Origin: Microbacteriaceae bacterium
GTDB lineage: Bacteria; Actinomycetota; Actinomycetes; Actinomycetales; Microbacteriaceae
Assembly: GCA_017744755.1 (NCBI GenBank)
Contig: JAGIAU010000057.1
Coordinates: 1 to 5,772 of the forward strand
Direction: 5' to 3'
DNA: 5,772 nucleotides
Below, piece by piece: positions 1 to 5,190 of the stretch (positions are counted from its first letter, which is position 1; the number at the start of each line of letters is the position of its first letter). The notes below the pieces were generated by a model. The model was given only the letters and a program-made list of their open reading frames with translations, was not told the DNA's origin and ran no database searches. The translations under genes were made by a program, and so were the position numbers.

Positions 1-208
1 GGTACAGGAAGTACCGGGTGAAGAAGTCCTGATCGAGGTGGAACTTGGCCTCGAGGGCGGCGATCTGCGCCTCGCTCGGGGTGCGGTCGCCGAACATCCG
101 CAGGATCGGGTTCCCCGGGACCGCGAAGACCATCGCGAAGATGATGAACGTCGACCCGAAGAAGACGGGGATCCCCTGGAGGATCCTTCGGAAGATGTAC
201 CAGCCCAT
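1..208 (-). CDS. ABC peptide transporter permease, DppB/OppB family (5' part only)
   Basis: Reading the minus strand from the ATG at 208 gives 69 codons that stay open to the window edge. The protein begins MGWYIFRRILQGIPVFFG, continues through a hydrophobic stretch (residues about 9-31), then shows PGNPILRMFGDRTPSEAQ and ends in the window with HLDQDFFTRYF. This order (basic start, first transmembrane helix, a PG(D/N)P element, 'T(P/S)EQIAALRxxLGLDxP..xxY') is characteristic of the N-terminus of DppB/OppB inner-membrane permeases. These form half of the transport channel of peptide/nickel-type ABC importers. It follows the full-length binding protein on the same strand after 85 bp, so the two should be one operon, with DppC and ATPase genes expected beyond the window. 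The Shine-Dalgarno is poor (GAG-rich stretch about 10-20 nt upstream). Substrate specificity cannot be told from this piece. Confidence 0.9.
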   Translation of the reverse strand, partial: MGWYIFRRILQGIPVFFGSTFIIFAMVFAVPGNPILRMFGDRTPSEAQIAALEAKFHLDQDFFTRYFLY

Positions 209-236
209 ACGGTGCTACTCGCTGCTCTCGTGACAT

Positions 237-274
237 GGTCCGTGGGACGGCGCCGGAGCGCCGCCCCACGGACC
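237..274 (-). terminator. Intercistronic GC-rich hairpin with UNCG-type loop
   Basis: Bases 237-246 (GGTCCGTGGG) are perfectly complementary to 265-274 (CCCACGGACC). Bases 248-253 (CGGCGC) are complementary to 258-263 (GCGCCG), leaving one A/C mismatch (247/264) and a 4-nt loop at 254-257. On the minus (coding) strand the loop reads UCCG closed by C-G, a member of the very stable UNCG tetraloop class. The hairpin begins 20 nt past the TAA of the binding-protein gene and ends 28 nt before the permease ATG. No U-tract follows it. It is therefore more likely a partial terminator or a 3'-end stabiliser that raises binding-protein expression relative to permease than a full stop. The structure is seen in sequence; the role is inferred. 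Confidence 0.7.
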
Positions 275-293
275 TTGTTGTCCGGTTCGAACC

Positions 294-1925
294 TTACGCG
301 GTCTTGGTGACCTTGTAGAGGATCGGCCAGCTGTCCCAGCCGAACTCGACGTCGTTGACGAGCGTCGAGTGGCCGGCGGTGACAGCGCCGTACCAGAGCG
401 GGATGGCGGGCAGGTCGCGGAAGAGCAGCGCCTGCGCCTGGTTGAACGCGGCGACCTGCTCGTCGAGCGTCGCCGAGGTGACGCCCTGCTGGAACAGCGC
501 GTCGAACTCCGGGTTCGAGTAGTCCGAGTCGTTCGAGCCGGCGCCGGTCACGTACAGCGCGCCGAGGATGTTGGACTGCGACGGGAAGTCGAACTGCCAA
601 CCGGTGCGGAACGCGGCGGTGATGGTGCGGTCGTTGACCTCGGTGCGCAGTCCCGCGAAGTCCGGGAACGGCAGGCCGGAGGCGTCGATGCCGAGGACGT
701 TCTTGATCGAGTTCGCCGTCGCGTCGACCCACGGCTGGTGGCTCGAGTCGGCGTTGTACGCGATCTGGAACGTGCCGGACCACGGGCTGATGGCATCGGC
801 CTGCGCCCACAGCTCCTTGGCGAGCTCCGGGTCGTAGTCGAGGACCTCGGAGCCCTCGATGGAGGCCGGGTCGAAGCCCGCGATGACCGGCGAGGTGAAG
901 TCCTCGGCGGGGGTGCGCGTGCCCTCGAAGATCACGTCGGTGATCTCCTGGCGGTTGATCGCGTGCGAGATCGCGGCGCGACGGAGCGTGCCCTCCTCGT
1001 CGTACGCGAAGTGCGCGAGCGACGGCTGGATCGTGAACGACTGGAACACGGCCGTGCCCTGGTAGATCGCCCGGTCGCCGAGCTCGTCCTGGAAGGTCGC
1101 GAGCGCGCTCTGCGGGACCGCCTGGATGATGTCCAGGTTGTCCGCGAGCAGGTCGGCGTACTGCGCGTCCTCGGAGGAGTAGACGACGAAGTCGACGCCC
1201 GAGTTCTGCGGGGTGCGCGGGCCGGTGTAGGTCTCGTTCGGAACGACCGAGAGCTTCGTGCCGGGGACCCAGCCCTCGTCCGAGAGCTTGTAGGGGCCGT
1301 TGCCGATCGGGGCCTCGCCGAACGCCTCGGTGTCCTCGTAGAAGGACTCGGGGAGCGGGAAGAACACCGTGTAGCCGAGCGCGAGCGGGAAGTCCGCCAT
1401 CGGGCGCGTGAGCGCGACGGTGAACGTCGTGTCGTCGACAACCTCGAGCGCGAGCGTGTCCTCGCCGCCGTCGTAGGTGCCGCCCTCGAACGGGACCGCG
1501 TCGATGAACCACCACTGGTTCAGGTTCTCCGGGTCGGCCGCAGCCCACTGCCACGCCTTGACGAAGGACTCGGCCGTCAGCGCCGAGCCGTCGGAGAAGG
1601 TCTGGCCCGGCTTCAGCTTGATCGTCCAGTGCTGGAAGTCGTCGGACTCGATCGACTCGGCCGCGTCATACGCCCACGAGCCGTCCGCTTCGTAGTAGAT
1701 GAGGCCCGCGAACAGGTTGTTCAGGACCAGGCCGCCGTTGACCTCGTTCGTGTTGGCGGGGATCAGCGGGTTCTCGGGCTCGCCCCAGTTGACCGTGACC
1801 GCCGGACCGGCGACCGGGGTCGTCGTCTCGCCGCCGCCGGGGGTGCCCGCCGCGCAGCCCGTCAGCGCGAGGACGGCCGCCGAGACACCGGCTGCGAGTC
1901 CGAGCGCGAGGCTCTTCTTCTTCAC
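294..1925 (-). CDS. Full-length family-5 substrate-binding lipoprotein of a peptide-type ABC importer
   Basis: This is a 543-aa extracytoplasmic solute-binding protein (SBP_bac_5 / OppA-DppA family) that captures substrate, probably oligopeptide, and delivers it to the DppB/DppC permease. A GTG start at 1925 is preferred over the ATG at 1946 because AGGAGGT lies 8 nt upstream of GTG and would fall inside the longer version. From this start the protein opens MKKKSLALGL, has a hydrophobic signal core and a lipobox LTGC with lipidated Cys24. Family landmarks in order: NPLIPANTNE (about 52-61), LFAGLIYYEADG (71-82), the 'K(L/P)GQ.FSDG..LTA.S' block (about 105-118), NGPYKL (209-214), TGPRTP (234-239), RRAAISHAINRQEI (315-328), and WDSW near the C-terminus (530-533). 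Length is normal for the family. It lies between a short paralogue upstream and the permease downstream on the same strand. Peptide as substrate is a family-level inference. Confidence 0.95.
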   Translation of the reverse strand: MKKKSLALGLAAGVSAAVLALTGCAAGTPGGGETTTPVAGPAVTVNWGEPENPLIPANTNEVNGGLVLNNLFAGLIYYEADGSWAYDAAESIESDDFQHWTIKLKPGQTFSDGSALTAESFVKAWQWAAADPENLNQWWFIDAVPFEGGTYDGGEDTLALEVVDDTTFTVALTRPMADFPLALGYTVFFPLPESFYEDTEAFGEAPIGNGPYKLSDEGWVPGTKLSVVPNETYTGPRTPQNSGVDFVVYSSEDAQYADLLADNLDIIQAVPQSALATFQDELGDRAIYQGTAVFQSFTIQPSLAHFAYDEEGTLRRAAISHAINRQEITDVIFEGTRTPAEDFTSPVIAGFDPASIEGSEVLDYDPELAKELWAQADAISPWSGTFQIAYNADSSHQPWVDATANSIKNVLGIDASGLPFPDFAGLRTEVNDRTITAAFRTGWQFDFPSQSNILGALYVTGAGSNDSDYSNPEFDALFQQGVTSATLDEQVAAFNQAQALLFRDLPAIPLWYGAVTAGHSTLVNDVEFGWDSWPILYKVTKTA

Positions 1926-1933
1926 TGTGATGT

Positions 1934-1940
1934 ACCTCCT
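1934..1940 (-). promoter_or_regulatory. Strong Shine-Dalgarno deciding a GTG start
   Basis: On the minus strand AGGAGGT occupies 1940-1934, followed by 8 nt and then GTG-AAG-AAG-AAG at 1925. This is near-perfect complementarity to the 16S rRNA tail at a good distance. It rules against the upstream ATG at 1946, which lies 5' of the motif. It is the only strong Shine-Dalgarno sequence in the window. Confidence 0.85.
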
Positions 1941-1956
1941 GTGCAAGGGGATAGAA

Positions 1957-1983
1957 GATCGGGATCGCCGATCAAAGATCGAT
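1957..1983. promoter_or_regulatory. GATC cluster / overlapping inverted repeats in the binding-protein leader
   Basis: Four GATC tetramers begin at 1957, 1963, 1970 and 1977, i.e. spaced 6, 7 and 7 nt. They form two overlapping dyads: GATCGG (1957-1962) with CCGATC (1968-1973), and CGATC (1969-1973) with GATCG (1977-1981) across AAA. The cluster lies 17-43 nt upstream of the Shine-Dalgarno of the full-length binding-protein gene. That is where an operator or a small leader structure would sit. A weak promoter could overlap it on the minus strand (TTGATC at 1975-1970, 16 nt, TATCCC at 1953-1948). The repeats are visible; any regulator is unknown. Confidence 0.35.
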
Positions 1984-2000
1984 TGTCATCCCGAACGGGC

Positions 2001-2035
2001 GGAGGTAACGAATCGGGGGCCAAAACGTTACATCC
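2001..2035. repeat. Imperfect 10-bp inverted repeat in the SBP-SBP intergenic gap
   Basis: GGAGGTAACG at 2001-2010 and CGTTACATCC at 2026-2035 are inverted copies with one mismatch, separated by 15 nt. It overlaps the hairpin that follows the upstream gene. It could be an operator for the downstream binding-protein gene or an alternative, mutually exclusive stem. The evidence is only the symmetry. Confidence 0.35.
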
Positions 2036-2048
2036 GCGAAACGCGGAT
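2032..2048 (-). terminator. Candidate hairpin terminator after the short lipoprotein gene
   Basis: On the minus strand ATCCGCG-TTT-CGCGGAT is a perfect 7-bp stem with a 3-nt loop, starting 12 nt after the TGA at 2060-2062. It is followed by GTAACGTTTT, a short and interrupted U-rich tail. The position fits a weak terminator or attenuator between the two binding-protein genes. With the long gap it suggests that the second gene also has its own promoter. Confidence 0.45.
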
Positions 2049-2059
2049 TGTGAGAATCC

Positions 2060-3130
2060 TCAGTCCTCGGCGAGCACGTACGGCGCCCACTGCCACGGAT
2101 TCCACAGGGCCCCAACCGTCGCGCCCGCCGCCACATTGCCGAGACCGCGATGGAACCAGCCGACCAGCGTCGTCGGCGCGGCCGGGTCCGGCAGCTCGCG
2201 ACGATCCGCGCCGATGCGCGCGAGCGCGTTCCGCAGCCCCTCGTCCCAGCGCAGCTGCACGAGGTCGAGCTCGCCGATCGAGAGCGCCTGCACGGCGGCC
2301 GCCCCGTCGGCGAGCGTGCGCAGGCTGAGCTCCTCGTACGTCGGGGTCCGCGGGCCGCGATAGGCGTCATTGACGACGAGGGTCACGAGGTCGCCGGCGA
2401 CGTCGTCCAGACGGTACGGCCCGCTCGCCGGCGGCAGCGGGCGGGTCGGGTCGAACACGCTCCCCCACGCCGCGCCGAGCTCCGCGAGCGCCTCCACCTC
2501 GCCCTCCCCGGCCGCCTCGATCGCGGCGATCACGTCGTCCTTCGCGTGTTCCGCGCTCGCCGAGCCGAACGCCCGCTCGGCGACGACATGCGCCGGCAGC
2601 GGCGCGCGGAATGCGGCCGAGAAGTCCCCGTGCGTCTCGCCGAACTCGATCGTCAGCGACTTCCGGTCCTCGCTGAGCCGCACGTCGCGCGCGCCCGACA
2701 GCGAGAGGTCGGGCTCCGACCCGAACGGCGCGCCCGCGTACGGATGCGCCCGCGCGGCCCAGTCGAGCAGCAGGTCGACGCCGTCGATGCCGACGCCGTC
2801 CGACCATTCGAGCCCGTCGGCGACGGTGTAGCCCACGGTCAGGGGCGCCTCGTCGAGGACCGTGATCGTGCCGAACCCCGCGTCGGGCACGCTCGCGCCC
2901 GTCTCGTCGAGATAGGAGAACCCGCTGAGCGTCGCCGCCGCGACGGCCACATCGGCGGCCGTCGCGTCCGGGGACGCCGGACCGACGCCCGTGTACGGCA
3001 CATCGAGCCCGACGGCGATGGAGGAGCCGTCGACGACGGCCGAGCCCGGCGCGGAGCAGCCGCTCAAGGCGAGCGCGGATGCCGCGACGAGGGCCGCCGC
3101 GAGCGCAGCGGTTCCCCTCCGGCGAAGCAT
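2060..3130 (-). CDS. Short substrate-binding-like lipoprotein lacking most of one lobe
   Basis: This 356-aa protein begins MLRRRGTAALAAALVAASA and has a lipobox LSGC with Cys25, so it should be a membrane-anchored extracytoplasmic lipoprotein. Residues about 36-300 follow the family-5 solute-binding pattern: 'YTVADGLEWSDGVGIDGVDLL' type block (about 101-121), SGPYRL (236-241), RGPRTP (258-263), then ALSIGELDLVQ (282-292), which matches LLADNLDIIQ of the full-length neighbour. After that only about 65 residues remain, ending with WNPWQW (343-348), which looks like the usual extreme C-terminus (WDSW in the neighbour). About 210 residues present in the 543-aa neighbour between these landmarks are absent, so the second lobe is essentially missing while the frame stays open. 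It could be an in-frame deletion derivative, a decaying pseudogene, or an accessory lipoprotein. No Shine-Dalgarno precedes the ATG; a TANNNT box sits 6 nt upstream. Confidence 0.85.
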   Translation of the reverse strand: MLRRRGTAALAAALVAASALALSGCSAPGSAVVDGSSIAVGLDVPYTGVGPASPDATAADVAVAAATLSGFSYLDETGASVPDAGFGTITVLDEAPLTVGYTVADGLEWSDGVGIDGVDLLLDWAARAHPYAGAPFGSEPDLSLSGARDVRLSEDRKSLTIEFGETHGDFSAAFRAPLPAHVVAERAFGSASAEHAKDDVIAAIEAAGEGEVEALAELGAAWGSVFDPTRPLPPASGPYRLDDVAGDLVTLVVNDAYRGPRTPTYEELSLRTLADGAAAVQALSIGELDLVQLRWDEGLRNALARIGADRRELPDPAAPTTLVGWFHRGLGNVAAGATVGALWNPWQWAPYVLAED

Positions 3131-3136
3131 GGGAAC

Positions 3137-3142
3137 AACGTA
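3137..3142 (-). promoter_or_regulatory. Candidate -10 box, leaderless start of the short lipoprotein gene
   Basis: On the minus strand TACGTT (3142-3137) fits TANNNT and is followed by 6 nt and then ATG at 3130. This puts the hexamer at -12 to -7 relative to the A of the start codon, so transcription would begin at the start codon itself. No purine-rich ribosome site is present, which agrees with a leaderless mRNA, common in actinobacteria. No convincing -35 element is visible. Confidence 0.5.
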
Positions 3143-3194
3143 GCGGCCGGGTCCGCGCCCCGCCGGTGCGGATTCTCAGGGACGCCCTCCCCTC

Positions 3195-3281
3195 CGCCTC
3201 GATCCGTTTTCAGGGACAGGAGGGGGTTCGAGCGCAATACGCGCTCATACCCCGCTCTGTCCCTGAAAACGGATCGAGGCG
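3195..3281. repeat. Long palindromic element, copy A (divergent gap)
   Basis: Arms 3195-3219 and 3257-3281 are perfect 25-bp inverted repeats (outer CGCCTC/GAGGCG, then GATCCGTTTTCAGGGACAG and its complement). The 37-nt centre holds a nested dyad: GGGGT pairs with ACCCC, then GAGCGC pairs with GCGCTC around AATAC. TTC versus CAT flanking the inner stem makes the core asymmetric and gives it a direction. It lies in the 227-bp gap between the divergent lipoprotein and protease genes, 52 and 64 bp outside the two proposed -10 boxes, so it would not be transcribed from either. No transposase gene and no direct target duplication are visible. I recognise no named family. Confidence 0.9.
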
Positions 3282-3345
3282 CCCGGGCGCCCGGATGGAG
3301 GGAGCGGACATAGCGGACGCGCGGGAAGGCGTTCTCCCGAGCCCC

Positions 3346-3351
3346 TAGCAT
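3346..3351 (+). promoter_or_regulatory. Candidate -10 box, leaderless start of the CPBP protease gene
   Basis: TAGCAT at 3346-3351 fits TANNNT and is followed by CGGCGC and then the ATG at 3358, so it occupies -12 to -7. There is no Shine-Dalgarno in the preceding 25 nt. The geometry is identical to that of the divergent lipoprotein gene. A -35 hexamer is not recognisable. Confidence 0.5.
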
Positions 3352-3357
3352 CGGCGC

Positions 3358-4119
3358 ATGCCCACCAAGCCCCGCATCGTCGCGGAGGTGCTGATCGTCC
3401 TCGGCCTGTCGCTCGGGCAGTCGGCCGTCTACTCGATCGTCGCCATCATCAACCGCTCGACCCGCGAGCAGCCGCTCGGCGCCCAGACGGCCACGCTGAA
3501 CCCGGCGCTCGACAGCCGCGAGATCTTCGATCTCGTCTACCAGCTGCTCGACATCGCCTTCGCGCTCGTGCCGGTCGTGCTCGTCTGCTGGCTGCTGTGG
3601 GCGCCGTTCCGGCCGCGGCTCCACCGGCTCGGCATCGACTTCACGAAGCCCGCGCGCGACCTCGGCTGGGGCGCCGGCCTCGCCCTCCTGATCGGCGCGG
3701 CCGGCCTCGTCATCTATCTCGGCGGGCGTGCGCTCGGCGTCACGGTCGCGGTCAACCCCGCCGGTCTCGACGCGCACTGGTGGACCGTGCCCGTCCTCCT
3801 GCTGTCCGCGGCGCGCGCCGCGATCCAGGAGGAGGTCATCATGGTCGGCTATCTGTTCGCCCGGCTGCAGGACCTCGGCTGGCGGACCTGGCCGATCATC
3901 CTGCTGTCCGCGGTCGTCCGCGGCTCGTACCACCTCTACCAGGGCTGGGGATCGTTCGTCGGGAACGTCCTGATGGGCATCGTCTTCGGCTGGGTCGCCG
4001 CACGCTGGGGGCGCGTGCTCCCGCTCGTCATCGCGCACTTCCTCATCGACGCGGTGGTCTTCGTCGGCTACCCCTTCGCTGCAGCCGCCTGGCCGGCACT
4101 GTTCGGCCTGCCGGGCTGA
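3358..4119 (+). CDS. CPBP-family intramembrane glutamic endopeptidase (Abi/CAAX protease-like)
   Basis: This is a 253-aa polytopic membrane protein. Hydrophobic segments lie at about residues 7-31, 63-82, 103-123, 143-157, 178-188, 201-215 and 220-245. CPBP (PF02517) motifs appear in order: the glutamate pair in QEEVIMVGYL (E158, E159), SYHLYQG with H192, N203 in GNVLMGIVFGW, and HFLID with H227 and D231. The usual EExxxR arginine is replaced by valine (V163), which I believe is a recurrent actinobacterial variant and does not remove the catalytic Glu/His residues. The family includes Rce1-type CAAX proteases and bacterial proteins linked to bacteriocin immunity or signalling; the substrate here is unknown. 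It stands alone, with a palindromic element on each side. The ATG at 3358 is chosen because the TM-rich protein starts immediately after it and a TANNNT box is 6 nt upstream. Confidence 0.93.
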   Translation: MPTKPRIVAEVLIVLGLSLGQSAVYSIVAIINRSTREQPLGAQTATLNPALDSREIFDLVYQLLDIAFALVPVVLVCWLLWAPFRPRLHRLGIDFTKPARDLGWGAGLALLIGAAGLVIYLGGRALGVTVAVNPAGLDAHWWTVPVLLLSAARAAIQEEVIMVGYLFARLQDLGWRTWPIILLSAVVRGSYHLYQGWGSFVGNVLMGIVFGWVAARWGRVLPLVIAHFLIDAVVFVGYPFAAAAWPALFGLPG

Positions 4120-4162
4120 GGACCGACCCGATCCTCCTCCGATCCTCCGACCCTTCGGTGTT

Positions 4163-4257
4163 TCGGTCCTTCAGTCCGTTTTCAGGGACCGGCCGGGGTA
4201 TGAGCGCATATTGCGTTCGAACCCCCTCCTGTCCCTGAAAACGGATCGAAGGATCGA
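4163..4257. repeat. Long palindromic element, copy B (convergent gap, inverted orientation)
   Basis: Core arms 4168-4189 and 4231-4252 share CCGTTTTCAGGGAC and its complement with copies A and C. The 41 nt between GGGAC and GTCCC, read on the minus strand, differ from copy A at 5 positions, so B is inverted relative to A and C. The stem continues outward (TCGGTCCTTC at 4163-4172 against GAAGGATCGA at 4248-4257) with one A/C mismatch (4173/4247) and two G.T pairs (4174/4246, 4166/4254). Further wobbles reach the stop codon of the minus-strand gene at 4260. It fills most of the 140-bp gap between two convergent genes, where it could serve as a two-way terminator although no U-tract follows. The left outer segment TCGGTCCT (4163-4170) can alternatively pair with AGGACCGA at 4119-4126. 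Confidence 0.88.
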
Positions 4258-4259
4258 GG

Positions 4260-5129
4260 TCAGGCGGCGCGGCGCGGCCAGAGGTGGCGATCGGAACGCA
4301 CGAGCGCCAGGATCGAGCGCTCGATCCGCGGCCAGTCCTCGACGACCTGCCGGTAGCTGATGCGGATGACGAGGTAGCCGCGCGAGACGAGCCGCAGGTC
4401 GCGCGCCCGATCGCGTTCGAACGCCTCGCGGTCGCCGTGGAACGCGTAGCCGTCGACCTCGAGCACGATGCGGTCGCCGATGAGGAAGTCGACTCTGCCG
4501 ACGCCGGGAATCGGCACCTGGAGCCGGCACGCGATCCGCAGCCGGCGGAGGCGCAGCCGCACCAGCGACTCACTGCCCGACTCGCTCCGCGGGTCGATCA
4601 GCGCCGCAGTGGCGAGCCGGAGGCCCGCGGCCCGCAGCTCCGGCACGGAGGCCAGCCCCTGCCGCACGGCGGAATCTGCTGCGGCGACGACGGCATCCCC
4701 GCCGATGCAGTCCTGCATGTGGACGAGGGCACCCGCCACGCTGTCGCGCGCGGTGGTGGTCGCACCGGCCCGCGGCCGCCAGTGCAGCACCACCCCGGCG
4801 GGGTCCGCACGTCGCGGGACCGTCCGCGCGGTCGCAGAGCGAAGGCGGGAGGCGTTGTCCGCGACCGAAACATGCACGAGCGGGTCCTCGACCGGAGTCC
4901 AGATCTCGCACTCCCGGAGCCGGGAGACGCATGTGAGCATGCCGCCGACCCGCACCGCGACCATCGCCGCGCGCGCACACCCCGGCAGCGCGTACCAGGC
5001 GCGACGGATCCGGATCACCCGTCCTGCATGACAGGCCCGACCGAGCTCGTACCGCGTCACCCCGAGGTCCAGCAGTTCCTGCCGCGCCCCGATCCCGCCG
5101 AGCTGCTGGAGCGCGTTCTCCGTATCCAT
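4260..5129 (-). CDS. DUF559 nuclease-fold protein with N-terminal AbiEi-like region
   Basis: This is a 289-aa protein. The N-terminal part (about 1-50: GGIGARQELLDLGVTRYELG ... GRVIRIRRAWYALPG) resembles the winged-helix start of AbiEi-type antitoxin-like proteins. The C-terminal part (about 183-280) is a DUF559 / Vsr-like domain of the PD-(D/E)XK superfamily: E187 in SGSES, D214 in GRVDFLIGD, E224 and D226 in LEVDGYAFH, then FERDRARDLRL (237-247) and GYLVIRISY (251-259). Such two-part proteins are common in actinobacteria; nuclease activity and any antitoxin role are inferences, and no partner toxin lies beside it. The ATG at 5129 is chosen because family homology begins right after it. The in-frame ATGs at 5177 and 5234 would add 16 and 35 residues of non-family sequence, the latter encoded inside palindrome copy C. 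No strong ribosome site is seen at any of the three. Confidence 0.88.
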   Translation of the reverse strand: MDTENALQQLGGIGARQELLDLGVTRYELGRACHAGRVIRIRRAWYALPGCARAAMVAVRVGGMLTCVSRLRECEIWTPVEDPLVHVSVADNASRLRSATARTVPRRADPAGVVLHWRPRAGATTTARDSVAGALVHMQDCIGGDAVVAAADSAVRQGLASVPELRAAGLRLATAALIDPRSESGSESLVRLRLRRLRIACRLQVPIPGVGRVDFLIGDRIVLEVDGYAFHGDREAFERDRARDLRLVSRGYLVIRISYRQVVEDWPRIERSILALVRSDRHLWPRRAA

Positions 5130-5181
5130 GCTCAGATCGTGCTCGATCCGATCGCCGCGCCGGAAGCCCCGGCCCATCCCT

Positions 5182-5190
5182 TGTGGATAA
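5182..5190 (-). promoter_or_regulatory. Perfect DnaA-box-like nonamer TTATCCACA
   Basis: The minus strand reads TTATCCACA from 5190 to 5182, matching the consensus DnaA box TTATNCACA exactly. It directly abuts the left arm of palindrome copy C and lies upstream of the DUF559 gene. It is a single box without an AT-rich unwinding region or neighbouring boxes, so it is not an origin. It may be a titration or regulatory site, or chance. Confidence 0.35.

Noticed and set aside
275..293. GGTTCGAACC resembles a tRNA T-loop; the palindromes also contain GGGTTCGAAC/GGGTTCGAGC
   Set aside because: No T-stem pairing in tRNA register, no acceptor stem and no anticodon arm can be drawn around any of them. 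They are a palindrome downstream of a stop codon and part of the repeat core, respectively.
369..2363. 664-codon plus-strand open frame
   Set aside because: Its Arg/Glu/Val-rich, repetitive composition is typical of the antisense frame of GC-rich genes. It lies opposite two clearly recognisable lipoprotein genes and shows no family pattern.
2051..3178. Nine-bp inverted copies TGAGAATCC (2051-2059) and GGATTCTCA (3170-3178) flanking the short lipoprotein gene
   Set aside because: Nine-bp inverted pairs are expected many times by chance in a window of this length, and nothing else about the pair suggests mobile-element ends.
3064..4038. 324-codon minus-strand open frame opposite the protease gene
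   Set aside because: Highly charged low-complexity composition; it runs through palindrome copy A and ends inside the upstream gene; no recognisable domain, whereas the plus strand carries complete CPBP motifs.
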